Source: a bacterium UBP15_UBA6099 | GTDB taxonomy: Bacteria > UBP15 > UBA6099 | Assembly: GCA_002435745.1 (NCBI GenBank) | Contig: DIWT01000062.1 | Coordinates: forward strand, 1 to 33,149 | Direction of reading: 5' to 3' | DNA: 33,149 nucleotides | In this document: positions 1-8,202 of the stretch, piece after piece | Layout of the letters: the number at the start of each line of letters is the position of its first letter | Numbering within the stretch: the first letter of the stretch is position 1 | Notes under the pieces: generated by a model | The model's input: only the letters and a program-made list of their open reading frames with translations | The model's database searches: none | What the model was told of the DNA's origin: nothing | Made by a program: the position numbers and the translations under genes

Positions 1-146
1 TCGCAGAAACTACTTTACACAACTCGCGCGGGCGCAATCGGACAATCTGACGGGATGGATTATTGTTAATGGTAGGTATTATAATTCGGTATCTCTGAGA
101 GCGGCGGAGATGACGCCGCAAAAAAGCATAGGAGCTATGACTGAGA
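1..146. other. Left flank, no supported gene
   Basis: This is the region before the first gene. A TATAAT-like hexamer lies at 80-85, but no good -35 sits 16-18 bases upstream of it. A forward frame is open from base 2 to a stop at 167-169, overlapping the first gene by 23 bases. It could be the 3' end of an upstream gene, but about 55 open codons is not significant by itself and no domain is recognisable. Confidence 0.3.
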
Positions 147-2225
147 ATGCGCAAGCTTTTCTATCCTGACTCGGTCGCTGTGATAGGGGTTTCGGACAGG
201 CCGGACAACATCGCGGGCAACGTTGTCAGGAACCTTATCAACTGGAAATATCCGGGAGCGGTGTACGCCGTGAACCCGAAAGGCGGCCGGGCGTTCGACA
301 TGGAGATATATAAATCTCTGATGGAAACGCCCGGGGATGTCGATGTCGCCGTGGTTTTGACGCCGGCGCGCGCGTTGCCGGGGGTGATGGACGACGCGCG
401 GGAAAAGGGCGTGAAATATTTGTGCGTCCAGACAGCCGGGTTCTCCGAGCTTGGGGCGGAAGGCGAAAAGCTGGCGGAAGAAATCACCCGAAAGGCCGTC
501 GAATACGGAATAAAATTCGTGGGGCCGAACGGGCTTGGGGTTATCAACGCCGAGAAAAGACTGTGCCTGCCGTTCTCGTCGCTGACCCCGTGGGAGCCGG
601 GGCCGGTGTCGGTAATAGCGCAGAGCGGCGGGGTGGGGATGGCAATTCTTGTGGGCATGCTGGAACACAACGTCGCCGCCAATAAATTCGTGTCGATGGG
701 CAACAAGTATTCTCTGGACGAAGTGGACTTTCTGGAATATTTCATAGAGGACGAAAGCACGAAAGCGATATTGATATACCTTGAGGGGATGAGCAGGGGT
801 CGCGAGTTCGCGGATGTCGCGGCAAAAACGGACAAGCCGATACTGTTGTACAAGGCGAACACCACCGAAACGGGAGCGCGGCGCGCGATGTCGCACACTG
901 CGGCGATGGCCAACGACGACGACGTTCTGGACGCCGTGGTGAAGCGCGCGGGAGTTGTGCGCGTCCGTTCTCTGGACCACCTGATTCAGTTTATTCCTAT
1001 GTTCCTCAGGCCGAGGTTTTCTGGCAGAGGCATATCGATAGTGTCTCCCGCCGGCGGGTTCACAGTGATCGCCGCCGACCGCGCCGAAGAGAGCGGCTTT
1101 GAATTCCCGGAGCTTTCGGCGGCGACGGAAGAAACGCTGAGGGAAAAGGCGAGGGCGGGAGTGATAAAAATCGGCAACCCGGTGGATCTGGGAGACGCTT
1201 TGAGCACGGACACACAGGTTCTGGCGGTCGAGCTTACGCTGTCGCAAGAGAATATTGCGGGGTCGATGTACGTCACGGCGCGGCGGCAGGCGGGGAATTA
1301 TACCGGGCCGTTTTCATCAATGCTGCGCAATCCGGTTCCGGAGCTTGAGGAGTTGTCGGATAAGCGGGACAAACCGGTCGCGGCCGTATTTGTCGGGCCT
1401 GCAAAGATGGCGGCGGAATTCAGAGAGAGCGCTAAACTGCCGGTTTATAATTCGATAGACACGGCGGCGTTGGCAATGGCAGCGTGGCGGGATTTCTGTC
1501 TGAGGCCCGCGCCTCGCGGGCGAGGCGGCGAGGTCCGCATGTCCGAAGAATTTACAGATATTGAGGACTCGATAAAACCCGGTTATGTGTCGGGCGCTAA
1601 GGCGTTCGGATTGTTGAGGGCTGCCGGCGTTCCGGTGGCGGAGTTCGAGGAAGTTTATGACGAAGATAGCGCGGTGCAAGCCGCTTCCCGGATCGGATTC
1701 CCAATTGCGATGAAAGTTCTATCGGAGAGAATCGTCCACAAGACCGAGGCGGGAGGCATTGCGCTCGGCATACGGAATGAGGCGGAATGCAGGGTTGCGT
1801 ATGCGAGGTTGAAGAGAATAATTGACGAGAGCGGCGCGTCCGGCTGCGTGCTCGCGCAGAAGATGGCCGGCCCCGGGGTGGAAGTGATAGTGGGAGCAAA
1901 ACGAGACCCCCATTTCGGGCCTGTAGTCATGTTCGGTTTGGGCGGCGTTTTTGTTGAGATGATGAAAGACGTGGTCTTCCGGCCCGCCCCGGTTGATTTC
2001 GAAGAGGCGCTTGATATGACATTTGGGATTCGGGCGGCTGGGATGTTACGGGGAGCGCGCGGTCTGCCGAAATCGGATTTAAAAGCGCTGGCGGAGGCGA
2101 TATCATCCGTCAGCAGAATGGCGGCAGGGAGCCGGCGGATTGCGGAGTTGGACATAAACCCGCTGATGGTGTTTGCTGAAGGAAAAGGCTGCGCGGCGGT
2201 TGACGCCCGGATGACTCTGGAATGA
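147..2225 (+). CDS. ADP-forming acetyl/acyl-CoA synthetase, fused alpha-beta
   Basis: This enzyme converts acyl-CoA + ADP + Pi to acid + ATP + CoA, usually with acetyl-CoA as substrate, and conserves energy in the cytoplasm. The 692 residues match the fused alpha-beta form of the family. A CoA-binding Rossmann domain occupies about residues 1-130 (VAVIGVSDRP near 10, GPNGLGVIN at 126-134). A succinyl-CoA-ligase-like domain follows (IAQSGGVG at 157-164), and the likely phosphorylated His is His250 in MSHTAAMA, where relatives usually read SHTGALAG. From about residue 470 there is an ATP-grasp beta part, with an HKTEAGG motif and ELDINPLMV near the end. GGAG at 131-134 is about 12 bases from the ATG, so the ribosome site is weak. 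The gene appears monocistronic, with about 100 bases before the next gene. The family is certain; preference for acetate over other acids cannot be read from sequence. Confidence 0.93.
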   Translation: MRKLFYPDSVAVIGVSDRPDNIAGNVVRNLINWKYPGAVYAVNPKGGRAFDMEIYKSLMETPGDVDVAVVLTPARALPGVMDDAREKGVKYLCVQTAGFSELGAEGEKLAEEITRKAVEYGIKFVGPNGLGVINAEKRLCLPFSSLTPWEPGPVSVIAQSGGVGMAILVGMLEHNVAANKFVSMGNKYSLDEVDFLEYFIEDESTKAILIYLEGMSRGREFADVAAKTDKPILLYKANTTETGARRAMSHTAAMANDDDVLDAVVKRAGVVRVRSLDHLIQFIPMFLRPRFSGRGISIVSPAGGFTVIAADRAEESGFEFPELSAATEETLREKARAGVIKIGNPVDLGDALSTDTQVLAVELTLSQENIAGSMYVTARRQAGNYTGPFSSMLRNPVPELEELSDKRDKPVAAVFVGPAKMAAEFRESAKLPVYNSIDTAALAMAAWRDFCLRPAPRGRGGEVRMSEEFTDIEDSIKPGYVSGAKAFGLLRAAGVPVAEFEEVYDEDSAVQAASRIGFPIAMKVLSERIVHKTEAGGIALGIRNEAECRVAYARLKRIIDESGASGCVLAQKMAGPGVEVIVGAKRDPHFGPVVMFGLGGVFVEMMKDVVFRPAPVDFEEALDMTFGIRAAGMLRGARGLPKSDLKALAEAISSVSRMAAGSRRIAELDINPLMVFAEGKGCAAVDARMTLE

Positions 2226-2326
2226 GAGCGGCCGGGCGGGCGGGGATTGAGAGTTTTTTTCCTTGCCTGCGCGGACGGGCGCGCCGCATGCGCGTATAAT
2301 ACCGACAGGTTGCGTGGAGCAGCGTC
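2226..2326 (+). promoter_or_regulatory. Possible promoter before the kinase operon
   Basis: This 101-base gap contains a perfect TATAAT at 2295-2300 with CG before it. The best upstream match, TTGCCT at 2263-2268, is too far away (26 bases) for a normal sigma70 spacer, so only the -10 is persuasive. A GTGGAGC ribosome-binding site lies about 8 bases before the ATG at 2327. A T-run at 2253-2259 has no clear hairpin before it. Confidence 0.3.
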
Positions 2327-3904
2327 ATGTTGAGGCGAAGCATCGGTTTCAAACTTATTATCCTGATAATAGCTTTCTCTTCCGCGTGTTTGACCGTGTT
2401 TGTTTATTTTCTTCAAAAGGAACTCAGCGCGCAGCACAAAGACGATCTTATGGCTCAGGCGCATGAGATCGGGGACAGGGTAAGCAGGGACATAAGGGAC
2501 GGCATGCTGCTGCACGGAGATTCCGACACGCGGCGCACTCTGGAGAGCATCGGTTATCAGGCGATAGTAAGGAAAGTGCGGATACTCGACAATAAAGGAG
2601 TCATAGCGGCGTCGACGGACGAAGCCGAAGAGGGAAGAAAAGTGGCGCTTGAGGACCCGTCGTGCGCGCGATGCCACGCCAAACAGGGAGCGGAAGGCTG
2701 GAAGATGGGCGAGGGCGACATAAGCGAATGCGTTATTAAAACAGAGACGGGAGAGCGCATCGCCAACGTCGCGATACCGATTCAGAACAGGCCGAACTGT
2801 CAGACTTCGCATTGCCACGCGGGAGACAGGGGCGCGAAAACGTTGGGTCTGGTTGTCGTGGAGATCAGTCTTGAAAGCGTATACCACAGGCTGAGCGACC
2901 GCTTGAGAAAAAACATCGCGTTCGCGATTATTCTGGTGGCAGGACTTTCTGCGGTCGGAAGCGCTTTTATTTACTGGATGATATATCTGCCTCTCAGAAA
3001 GATTATCAGCGGAACGAAGGCCGTCGCGGCTGGAAGACTTGACGAGCCTATCGACATAGGCAATAAAAGAGATGAAATAGGATATCTCGCCCGGTCTTTC
3101 AACAAAATGACGGAAAGAATAAGGGACATGACCGGGCATTTGAACAGGATGAACGTCGAGCTTGAGCACAAGGTCGAGGAACGCACTCTCGAATTGAAGA
3201 AAACGCAGGAAAGCGTGATGCAGTCGGAGAAGCTGGCGTCTCTAGGTCTTATGGCCGCCGCCATCGCGCACGAAATCAACAACCCGCTCACCGCGGTGTT
3301 GACATACAGCGCGCTGTTGGCAAAGCAGGCTCCCGAAGGCTCGGAAACCAAAGAAGACCTTGAAGTGATAGTTTCCGAGACGACCCGATGCAGGTCTATC
3401 GTCAGAGGACTTCTGGACTTTGCCCGCGAAACGGAGTTCAGACAGAAATCGGTCAATATAAACCAGCTTCTCGAAGAGACGATAGCCCTCCTTAACCATC
3501 AGGTGATGTTTCAGGACATCGACATAGTAAGAAATTTGGCCGCTTATCTGCCGGACACCATAATGGACGCCGATCAGGTTAAGCAGGTTTTCATAAACAT
3601 GATGCTGAACGCCGCCGACGCGATGCCGAACGGCGGCAAACTTTTCGTCAGGACTTCCTCGGACTACATCCAGAATGAGATAACGATAGAGTTCACGGAC
3701 ACCGGGGTGGGAATTCCCGAAAGAGACGTAAAAAGGATATTCGACCCGTTCTTCACCACGAAGGAAAAAGGGCGGGGGACGGGGTTGGGGCTTTCTGTGT
3801 CGTACGGGATAGTGCAGAGGCACGGCGGCGCCATCGATGTCAAAAGCAGGGTCGGACAGGGAACGACTTTCATGATAACGTTCCCGGTCGACAACACGCA
3901 GTGA
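2327..3904 (+). CDS. Membrane sensor histidine kinase with c-type heme motifs
   Basis: The 525-residue protein would autophosphorylate and pass phosphate to a response regulator. TM1 is at about residues 7-29, followed by a periplasmic sensor domain at 30-195, TM2 at about 196-222, HAMP at 222-275 and a coiled coil at 275-300. The HisKA phospho-site is His315 in AHEINNP. The HATPase domain has an N-box at Asn428, DTGVGIP at 458-464, and a FDPFFTTK/GTGLGL block at 472-489. The sensor contains a classical heme motif C113-A-R-C116-H117 and a C158-x4-C163-H164 variant, followed by LGLVVVEISL. Deltaproteobacterial kinases with covalently bound heme in the periplasm share this layout, which suggests sensing of redox state or a gas, although heme attachment is inferred. 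The stop is 13 bases from the next start, so the two genes form an operon. Confidence 0.93.
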   Translation: MLRRSIGFKLIILIIAFSSACLTVFVYFLQKELSAQHKDDLMAQAHEIGDRVSRDIRDGMLLHGDSDTRRTLESIGYQAIVRKVRILDNKGVIAASTDEAEEGRKVALEDPSCARCHAKQGAEGWKMGEGDISECVIKTETGERIANVAIPIQNRPNCQTSHCHAGDRGAKTLGLVVVEISLESVYHRLSDRLRKNIAFAIILVAGLSAVGSAFIYWMIYLPLRKIISGTKAVAAGRLDEPIDIGNKRDEIGYLARSFNKMTERIRDMTGHLNRMNVELEHKVEERTLELKKTQESVMQSEKLASLGLMAAAIAHEINNPLTAVLTYSALLAKQAPEGSETKEDLEVIVSETTRCRSIVRGLLDFARETEFRQKSVNINQLLEETIALLNHQVMFQDIDIVRNLAAYLPDTIMDADQVKQVFINMMLNAADAMPNGGKLFVRTSSDYIQNEITIEFTDTGVGIPERDVKRIFDPFFTTKEKGRGTGLGLSVSYGIVQRHGGAIDVKSRVGQGTTFMITFPVDNTQ

Positions 3905-3917
3905 GCGGAGGCGCGGC

Positions 3918-5330
3918 ATGGCCGCAAGACCACGGATACTCGTAATAGACGACGAGCCGACAGTGTGCAAAAGCGTGTCGAAAATCCTTACGCCCGAAGG
4001 ATTCGACGTGGATATGGAGACGGAGCCGAAAGAGGGCCTCGTCAAAGCCGTGTCGGGGGCCTACGACCTTGTGATAACGGACATAAAGATGCCCGGTATC
4101 AGCGGCATCGACATACTCCGGATAGTTAAAGAAGAATCCCCATGGACATGCGTGATCGTGATCACCGGCTATTCGACCGTCAGTTCGGCGGTGGAAGCTA
4201 TGAAGGAGGGCGCTTTCGACTACGTGCCGAAGCCTTTCACCCCTGACGAGCTTTCCCTAGTCGTGAAGCGCGCTTTCGAAAAAAAGATACTAATCGAGGA
4301 AAACAGGTATCTTCGAGGAGAGATCGAGGACAAGTACAAGCTCGACAGGATGGTGGGCAAGAGCGGCGTGATGCAGCACATCTTCAAGCTGGTTAACATC
4401 GTGTCGCCGACCAACAGCGCCGCCTTGATTTACGGCGAGAGCGGAACGGGCAAGGAGATGGTGGCCCGCGCGGTTCATTACAACAGCCCGCGCTCGAAGA
4501 AAAGGTTTGTCCCGGTGGACTGCAACGCGCTGGCGGACAACCTTTTCGAGAGCGAGATGTTCGGGCATGAAAGAGGGGCCTTCACGGGAGCGGTGCGGGA
4601 GAAAAAAGGCCTTATCGAAGAAGCGGACGGAGGCACTCTTTTTCTAGATGAAATCTCCAATATCAGCCTTGACGCGCAGGCGAAGCTCCTTCGCGCCCTC
4701 GAATCTCGCGAGGTCAAACATGTGGGCGGCGCGGAATTGAAAAGAGTCGATTTCAGGCTGATATGCGCCACCAACAAAGACTTGATGAAGATGGTTCAGG
4801 AGGGAACATTCAGAGAGGACCTTTACTACAGAATAAACGTGTTCCCCATAAACCTGCCGCCTTTGCGCAAGCGTCCGGAAGACATACCGATGCTGGCCGC
4901 GCATTTTCTGAAGAACTTCGCCTCGGAAACCGCCAAGAATATCACAGGGATCGACCGGGACGCGATGGAACTGCTGGCCGGGCATGACTGGCCGGGCAAC
5001 GTGCGCGAGTTGAAAAACGTTATCGAGAGAATAGTGATAATGACATTCAGCGACACGGTCTCGCGCCGAACGGTGGCGGAGATATTGGGCAAAGCAGCCG
5101 GCGCGGACGAGAACGAGGCGGCCCCTGAGAACAATGAGGAGTTGAAAGAAGCCCGGCGGGCGGCGAAGAAACAGGCGGTCGAGGAAATCGAAAAGAAATT
5201 CGTGATAAACGCTCTCAAAAAATCAGGCTGGAACATCACCAAAGCCGCGAGAGAAACTGGAATGCAAAGACAGAATTTTCAAGCCTTGGCAAGCAAATTC
5301 AAAATAGAGGCCGAAGACGACGAGCAGTGA
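3918..5330 (+). CDS. Sigma54-dependent response regulator, NtrC family
   Basis: This is a transcription activator that remodels sigma54 RNA polymerase using ATP. The receiver domain spans residues 1-125, with the acidic pair Asp11/Asp12, phospho-acceptor Asp55 in ITDIKMPG and Lys105. The AAA+ domain spans about 145-375, with Walker A GESGTGKE at 173-180, the sigma54-contact loop GAFTGA at 220-225, Walker B TLFLDE at 240-245 and DWPGNVRELKN near 357-367. A charged linker then leads to a Fis-type helix-turn-helix at about 430-462. All key residues are intact and the length (470) is typical. A GGAGG-type site precedes the ATG, and the kinase lies 13 bases upstream, so the two are very likely cognate. 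Its targets are not known. The -24/-12 promoter before murC in this window is one candidate. Confidence 0.95.
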   Translation: MAARPRILVIDDEPTVCKSVSKILTPEGFDVDMETEPKEGLVKAVSGAYDLVITDIKMPGISGIDILRIVKEESPWTCVIVITGYSTVSSAVEAMKEGAFDYVPKPFTPDELSLVVKRAFEKKILIEENRYLRGEIEDKYKLDRMVGKSGVMQHIFKLVNIVSPTNSAALIYGESGTGKEMVARAVHYNSPRSKKRFVPVDCNALADNLFESEMFGHERGAFTGAVREKKGLIEEADGGTLFLDEISNISLDAQAKLLRALESREVKHVGGAELKRVDFRLICATNKDLMKMVQEGTFREDLYYRINVFPINLPPLRKRPEDIPMLAAHFLKNFASETAKNITGIDRDAMELLAGHDWPGNVRELKNVIERIVIMTFSDTVSRRTVAEILGKAAGADENEAAPENNEELKEARRAAKKQAVEEIEKKFVINALKKSGWNITKAARETGMQRQNFQALASKFKIEAEDDEQ

Positions 5331-5332
5331 CG

Positions 5333-5349
5333 GAGCCGCCGCGCGGCTC
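5333..5349 (+). repeat. Intercistronic GC-rich hairpin
   Basis: The sequence has perfect 7-base arms, GAGCCGC and GCGGCTC, around a 3-base loop. It starts 3 bases after the stop of the sigma54 regulator gene. No T-run follows, so it is more likely a processing or stability element, or a partial attenuator setting the ratio of the two regulators, than a full terminator. Confidence 0.5.
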
Positions 5350-5378
5350 TCAAATTCACTCGGAAGGACGTGCGAACT

Positions 5379-6269
5379 GTGGCGGATAGAAGAAAAGCTC
5401 TCGTAATAGACGACGAGCCGCTGGTCTGCAGAAGCGTAAAAAAAATCTTGGCCATCGAGGAAATCGACACAGACATCGCGACATCGGGTCGCGAAGGGCT
5501 TGTGATGGCGCGCAACTCGAAATACGACATGTTGCTGGTGGACGTAAAGATGCCTGAGATGAACGGATACGCCGTGGTGAGGATGATGCGGGAAATCCAA
5601 CCGGCTCTTCCGATCATCGTTATTTCAGGATACAACACGCCGCACACGCGAGAACAGGCATTCACCAGCGGGGCGAACGAATTTGTTCCGAAACCGTTCC
5701 TGCCGGAGGAAATCAGAGATGTCGCGTTGAAACTTCTCAAAGGGATGGGAACCGATAGGGCGAAGGCGGACGCCTCCGCGGAAAGCTGTAGCGGCGCTGA
5801 TTCCGCGCCGGGCTCCGCTTTGAAACGGGACGCAAAATCGGCGATAGGCTATGCCTGCGTCAATCAGTCCGGCTCGCATGACGCGCTTTCTGCCGAAGAG
5901 CAGAAGAAGCTGATTTGCAGATTCGCGGATTCATCCGGGATGACTATTTCCTCAGTCTATGAGGATACCGAAGCGGGCGTTCAGGCCATAAAACGGCCCG
6001 CGTTGCTAAGGATACTCGACACCGAAACAACCCCCGGAACGGTGATCGTCGGAGAAATTTGTTGCGTCGGGAAGAACCGTCGGGAACTCCGCGAGACTCT
6101 TGAAGCTCTTGACGCCGCCGGAATGAAACTTGTCTCCGCGTCGGAAAAAATGGACCACCTGTCCCAATTCGTGCGCATGTGGTATGAAGACAGAGAAGCG
6201 GCGCGGCGGGAAGAAGCGGAAGAGTCGAAGGATACCGGCGGCGCCGCCGCAGCGCCGTCGGACGTTTGA
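5379..6269 (+). CDS. Receiver domain fused to degenerate serine-recombinase domain
   Basis: The protein has about 296 residues. Residues 1-122 form a complete response-regulator receiver (Asp11/Asp12, phospho-acceptor Asp55 in LVDVKMP, Lys105) that closely resembles the start of the preceding regulator. After an Ala/Ser-rich linker, residues 155-260 follow the pattern of the resolvase/invertase N-terminal catalytic domain: IGYACVN, LSAEEQKKLI, VYEDTEAG, IKRPALLRIL, a TVIVGEICCVGKNRRELRETLEAL-like stretch split over 221-244, then KLVSASEKMD. The nucleophile position (YxRVS) reads YACVN, and the arginines of the usual LDRLGR stretch are replaced, so strand cleavage is not expected. The tail is Glu/Ala-rich, with no DNA-binding recombinase domain. 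I prefer GTG at 5379, which puts AAGGA 10 bases upstream; the in-frame GTG at 5370 is only one base from it. The role is probably phospho-controlled protein interaction, which is inference. Confidence 0.8.
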   Translation: MADRRKALVIDDEPLVCRSVKKILAIEEIDTDIATSGREGLVMARNSKYDMLLVDVKMPEMNGYAVVRMMREIQPALPIIVISGYNTPHTREQAFTSGANEFVPKPFLPEEIRDVALKLLKGMGTDRAKADASAESCSGADSAPGSALKRDAKSAIGYACVNQSGSHDALSAEEQKKLICRFADSSGMTISSVYEDTEAGVQAIKRPALLRILDTETTPGTVIVGEICCVGKNRRELRETLEALDAAGMKLVSASEKMDHLSQFVRMWYEDREAARREEAEESKDTGGAAAAPSDV

Positions 6270-6316
6270 AGACAGAAAGCAGGCGGGCTTTTAATCGAAA
6301 TTTGGAGATATGAAAA

Positions 6317-8053
6317 ATGATATTGCAAGACGCGCTATCGTGCGGCATCCCGTGGGCCGAGTCAAGAAAACTGGTTTACAGGAACGCTCCCGAATCATGC
6401 AGGGACATGTTCAGCGAAGACGGCCAGTTCAGCGACGTGGAACCTTTCACGCCGGTGGAAATGGACGCTCTGAAGGATTTGCCCTCTCTCGTTTCAATAA
6501 TGACGGAACCTGAGAACTACGTGACGGGAATAAAGTCGGGCGCGCGGCTCGGCGACGCGCGGCTGAACTGGCACGCCGGTTTGATAGAGACCTCCTCAAG
6601 CGCGGAATTTCTATGGCTCGACCTCCGCGAGCTTCAGATAAAAATAATGTATCAGAATACCTTCAGGGGGCTTCTGCAGAGGGACGAGCATTCCACGGAC
6701 CAGATTGCGGAGATGTTCAGGTACTACAACAGGGCATTGCACACTTTTAGACGCCTGAAATTCATCCGGTGGACAAAGATCGCGGTGCGCGACGGCAGGG
6801 CGAGAATCTTCATATACAACGAACAGTCGCCGTATCCGAACCAGCGCGCGCAGTTGTTGCTGGAACGCTCCTTTTTCTCGAACCGCCCGGCGGAATGCGA
6901 GATGCTCGACGAGGAGAGGTGGCAGGACGCGTGGCCGCATGTCCGCAAAAGGATAGAGTTCTGGAGGCTCGAAGAGTGCGGCGAGCTTACGGACGACTAT
7001 CTCGACGAAGCGATACGCTCCGACGACAAGGTTCTGGCGGCGTGGGCGGGCGGATATATGCGACGCGCGGGAGACCCGCTCGTTGTGGAACGAATCCGCG
7101 AGCAGATAGTGGGAGCTCCCGCCGAGGAGGCCCGCGCCTCGATACGAGCCGCCGGAAGGCTCTGGCTCAACGAACTCGAAAACGACGTCATGGCCCAATA
7201 CAACAGACACGGCAACTCCGTCGGTCCGGCAGTCGCCGATTACATAGGAGCCATCGGCCTCACAGGTAGGACTTTCCTTCCGAAGATACTCCGCACCATG
7301 ACCCGGCGCGGAGATTTGGCCACTATCATGGCCGCCGTAGCCGCGATGCGCTCTTTTCCGCACACTGCGGAGGCAAAGGCTCTGCCGGAGAGTCTTGAGC
7401 TTCTGCTCAAGCTTTCGGGAGACATGGAGTCGGTGGTCGAAAGGTTCCCCGGAATCGCGTCCGACCTCTACACGTCGAAGGAACCGCGGCGGTCGGCCCG
7501 GCCTCTGACGCTCGAAATCCTCCGCGCATCTGCCGCCGGGGCGATAATCGAAACAACCGCTCAAAGCGCGGACGAACAGACTTTCGCCGCCGTCACGAGC
7601 TTCATCTCTTTCGACTCTCAACTCTTGGACAAATTGCTCGAAGAAATCGAAACGAGCATCCGGACGGACGCGTCGCCGTACCTGCTGGGTCTCTTGCGCG
7701 CGGCGTCGGACACATCAAAGAAATGGGCCGGGGGTCTGCCCGCCACCCGACGCATGGTCATTGTCGCCCGCACTCTCATGAGAGTGAACAAGCCGGAGGA
7801 CCGATTCCCGCTGCTCGTCGAGGCCTTGCCTTTTCTGGCCGCTCACGTCGGCTCTTTCCACAAAGACTGCAATCTTGAATTCTGCTTCCACGTGGACAAT
7901 CTCCCTATGGAGCCACTGATTTCTCTCAGGTCCATCCTCAAGGGATTGCCGGACGAGGCGGACATTGTGGACAGACTCATATCGAGGGGCGGGTTCAGCG
8001 ACAAGGAGAAGTTTCTTGTCAGCGAGATGGCGGTCGACAGGCAGGGATTTTGA
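6317..8053 (+). CDS. Unknown helical-repeat protein of the signalling operon
   Basis: I do not recognise a family for this 578-residue protein. It has no signal peptide or membrane segment and is predicted cytoplasmic. About 95-220 is an aromatic- and Arg-rich region (FLWLDLRELQIKIMY, FRRLKFIRWTKIAVRDGRARIFIYNE). From about 225 onward the sequence looks like consecutive amphipathic helices (DDKVLAAWAGGYMRR, AIGLTGRTFLPKILRTMTRRGD, LATIMAAVAAMRSF), compatible with a HEAT-like scaffold, followed by a helical C-terminus with two Cys near LEFCFHVDNL. GGAG at 6304-6307 is 9 bases before the chosen ATG. The gap to the receiver-recombinase gene is 47 bases without a terminator, so it is probably the last gene of the kinase operon and may be an output or partner of those regulators. 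Base composition matches the neighbours. Confidence 0.75.
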   Translation: MILQDALSCGIPWAESRKLVYRNAPESCRDMFSEDGQFSDVEPFTPVEMDALKDLPSLVSIMTEPENYVTGIKSGARLGDARLNWHAGLIETSSSAEFLWLDLRELQIKIMYQNTFRGLLQRDEHSTDQIAEMFRYYNRALHTFRRLKFIRWTKIAVRDGRARIFIYNEQSPYPNQRAQLLLERSFFSNRPAECEMLDEERWQDAWPHVRKRIEFWRLEECGELTDDYLDEAIRSDDKVLAAWAGGYMRRAGDPLVVERIREQIVGAPAEEARASIRAAGRLWLNELENDVMAQYNRHGNSVGPAVADYIGAIGLTGRTFLPKILRTMTRRGDLATIMAAVAAMRSFPHTAEAKALPESLELLLKLSGDMESVVERFPGIASDLYTSKEPRRSARPLTLEILRASAAGAIIETTAQSADEQTFAAVTSFISFDSQLLDKLLEEIETSIRTDASPYLLGLLRAASDTSKKWAGGLPATRRMVIVARTLMRVNKPEDRFPLLVEALPFLAAHVGSFHKDCNLEFCFHVDNLPMEPLISLRSILKGLPDEADIVDRLISRGGFSDKEKFLVSEMAVDRQGF

Positions 8054-8202
8054 CCTGATTCGACTTGCCTCCTTTGCGTTTTGAAAAATCCGTCGACCAC
8101 CTTTACTTCCTATTTCTATTCGGATAGAATTCACATGAAATAGTTGCATATTTTATGTTAATTATGTTGTTTCAAATAATATAGAGACATAGGCGGCGAG
8201 CG
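8054..8202 (+). promoter_or_regulatory. AT-rich promoter region with a perfect palindrome
   Basis: This 149-base gap turns strongly AT-rich from about 8100. A perfect inverted repeat, TTCTAT-TCGG-ATAGAA, occupies 8114-8129. It could be an operator or the stem of a weak terminator, since no T-run follows. AATAAT at 8175-8180 and TATAGA at 8180-8185 are the best -10 candidates before the ATG at 8203, but no convincing -35 pairs with either. Confidence 0.4.

Noticed and set aside
2..169. Forward open frame entering from the left edge and overlapping the first gene
   Set aside because: About 55 open codons is expected often by chance in three frames, and the peptide shows no recognisable domain.
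1655..3169. Long minus-strand open frame across the acyl-CoA synthetase and kinase genes
   Set aside because: It is antisense to two genes with intact family motifs and has no domain of its own.
6562..6580. TGGCACG near-match to a sigma54 promoter inside the 578-residue gene
   Set aside because: The -12 GC is missing at the required 10-base distance and the site is inside a coding region.
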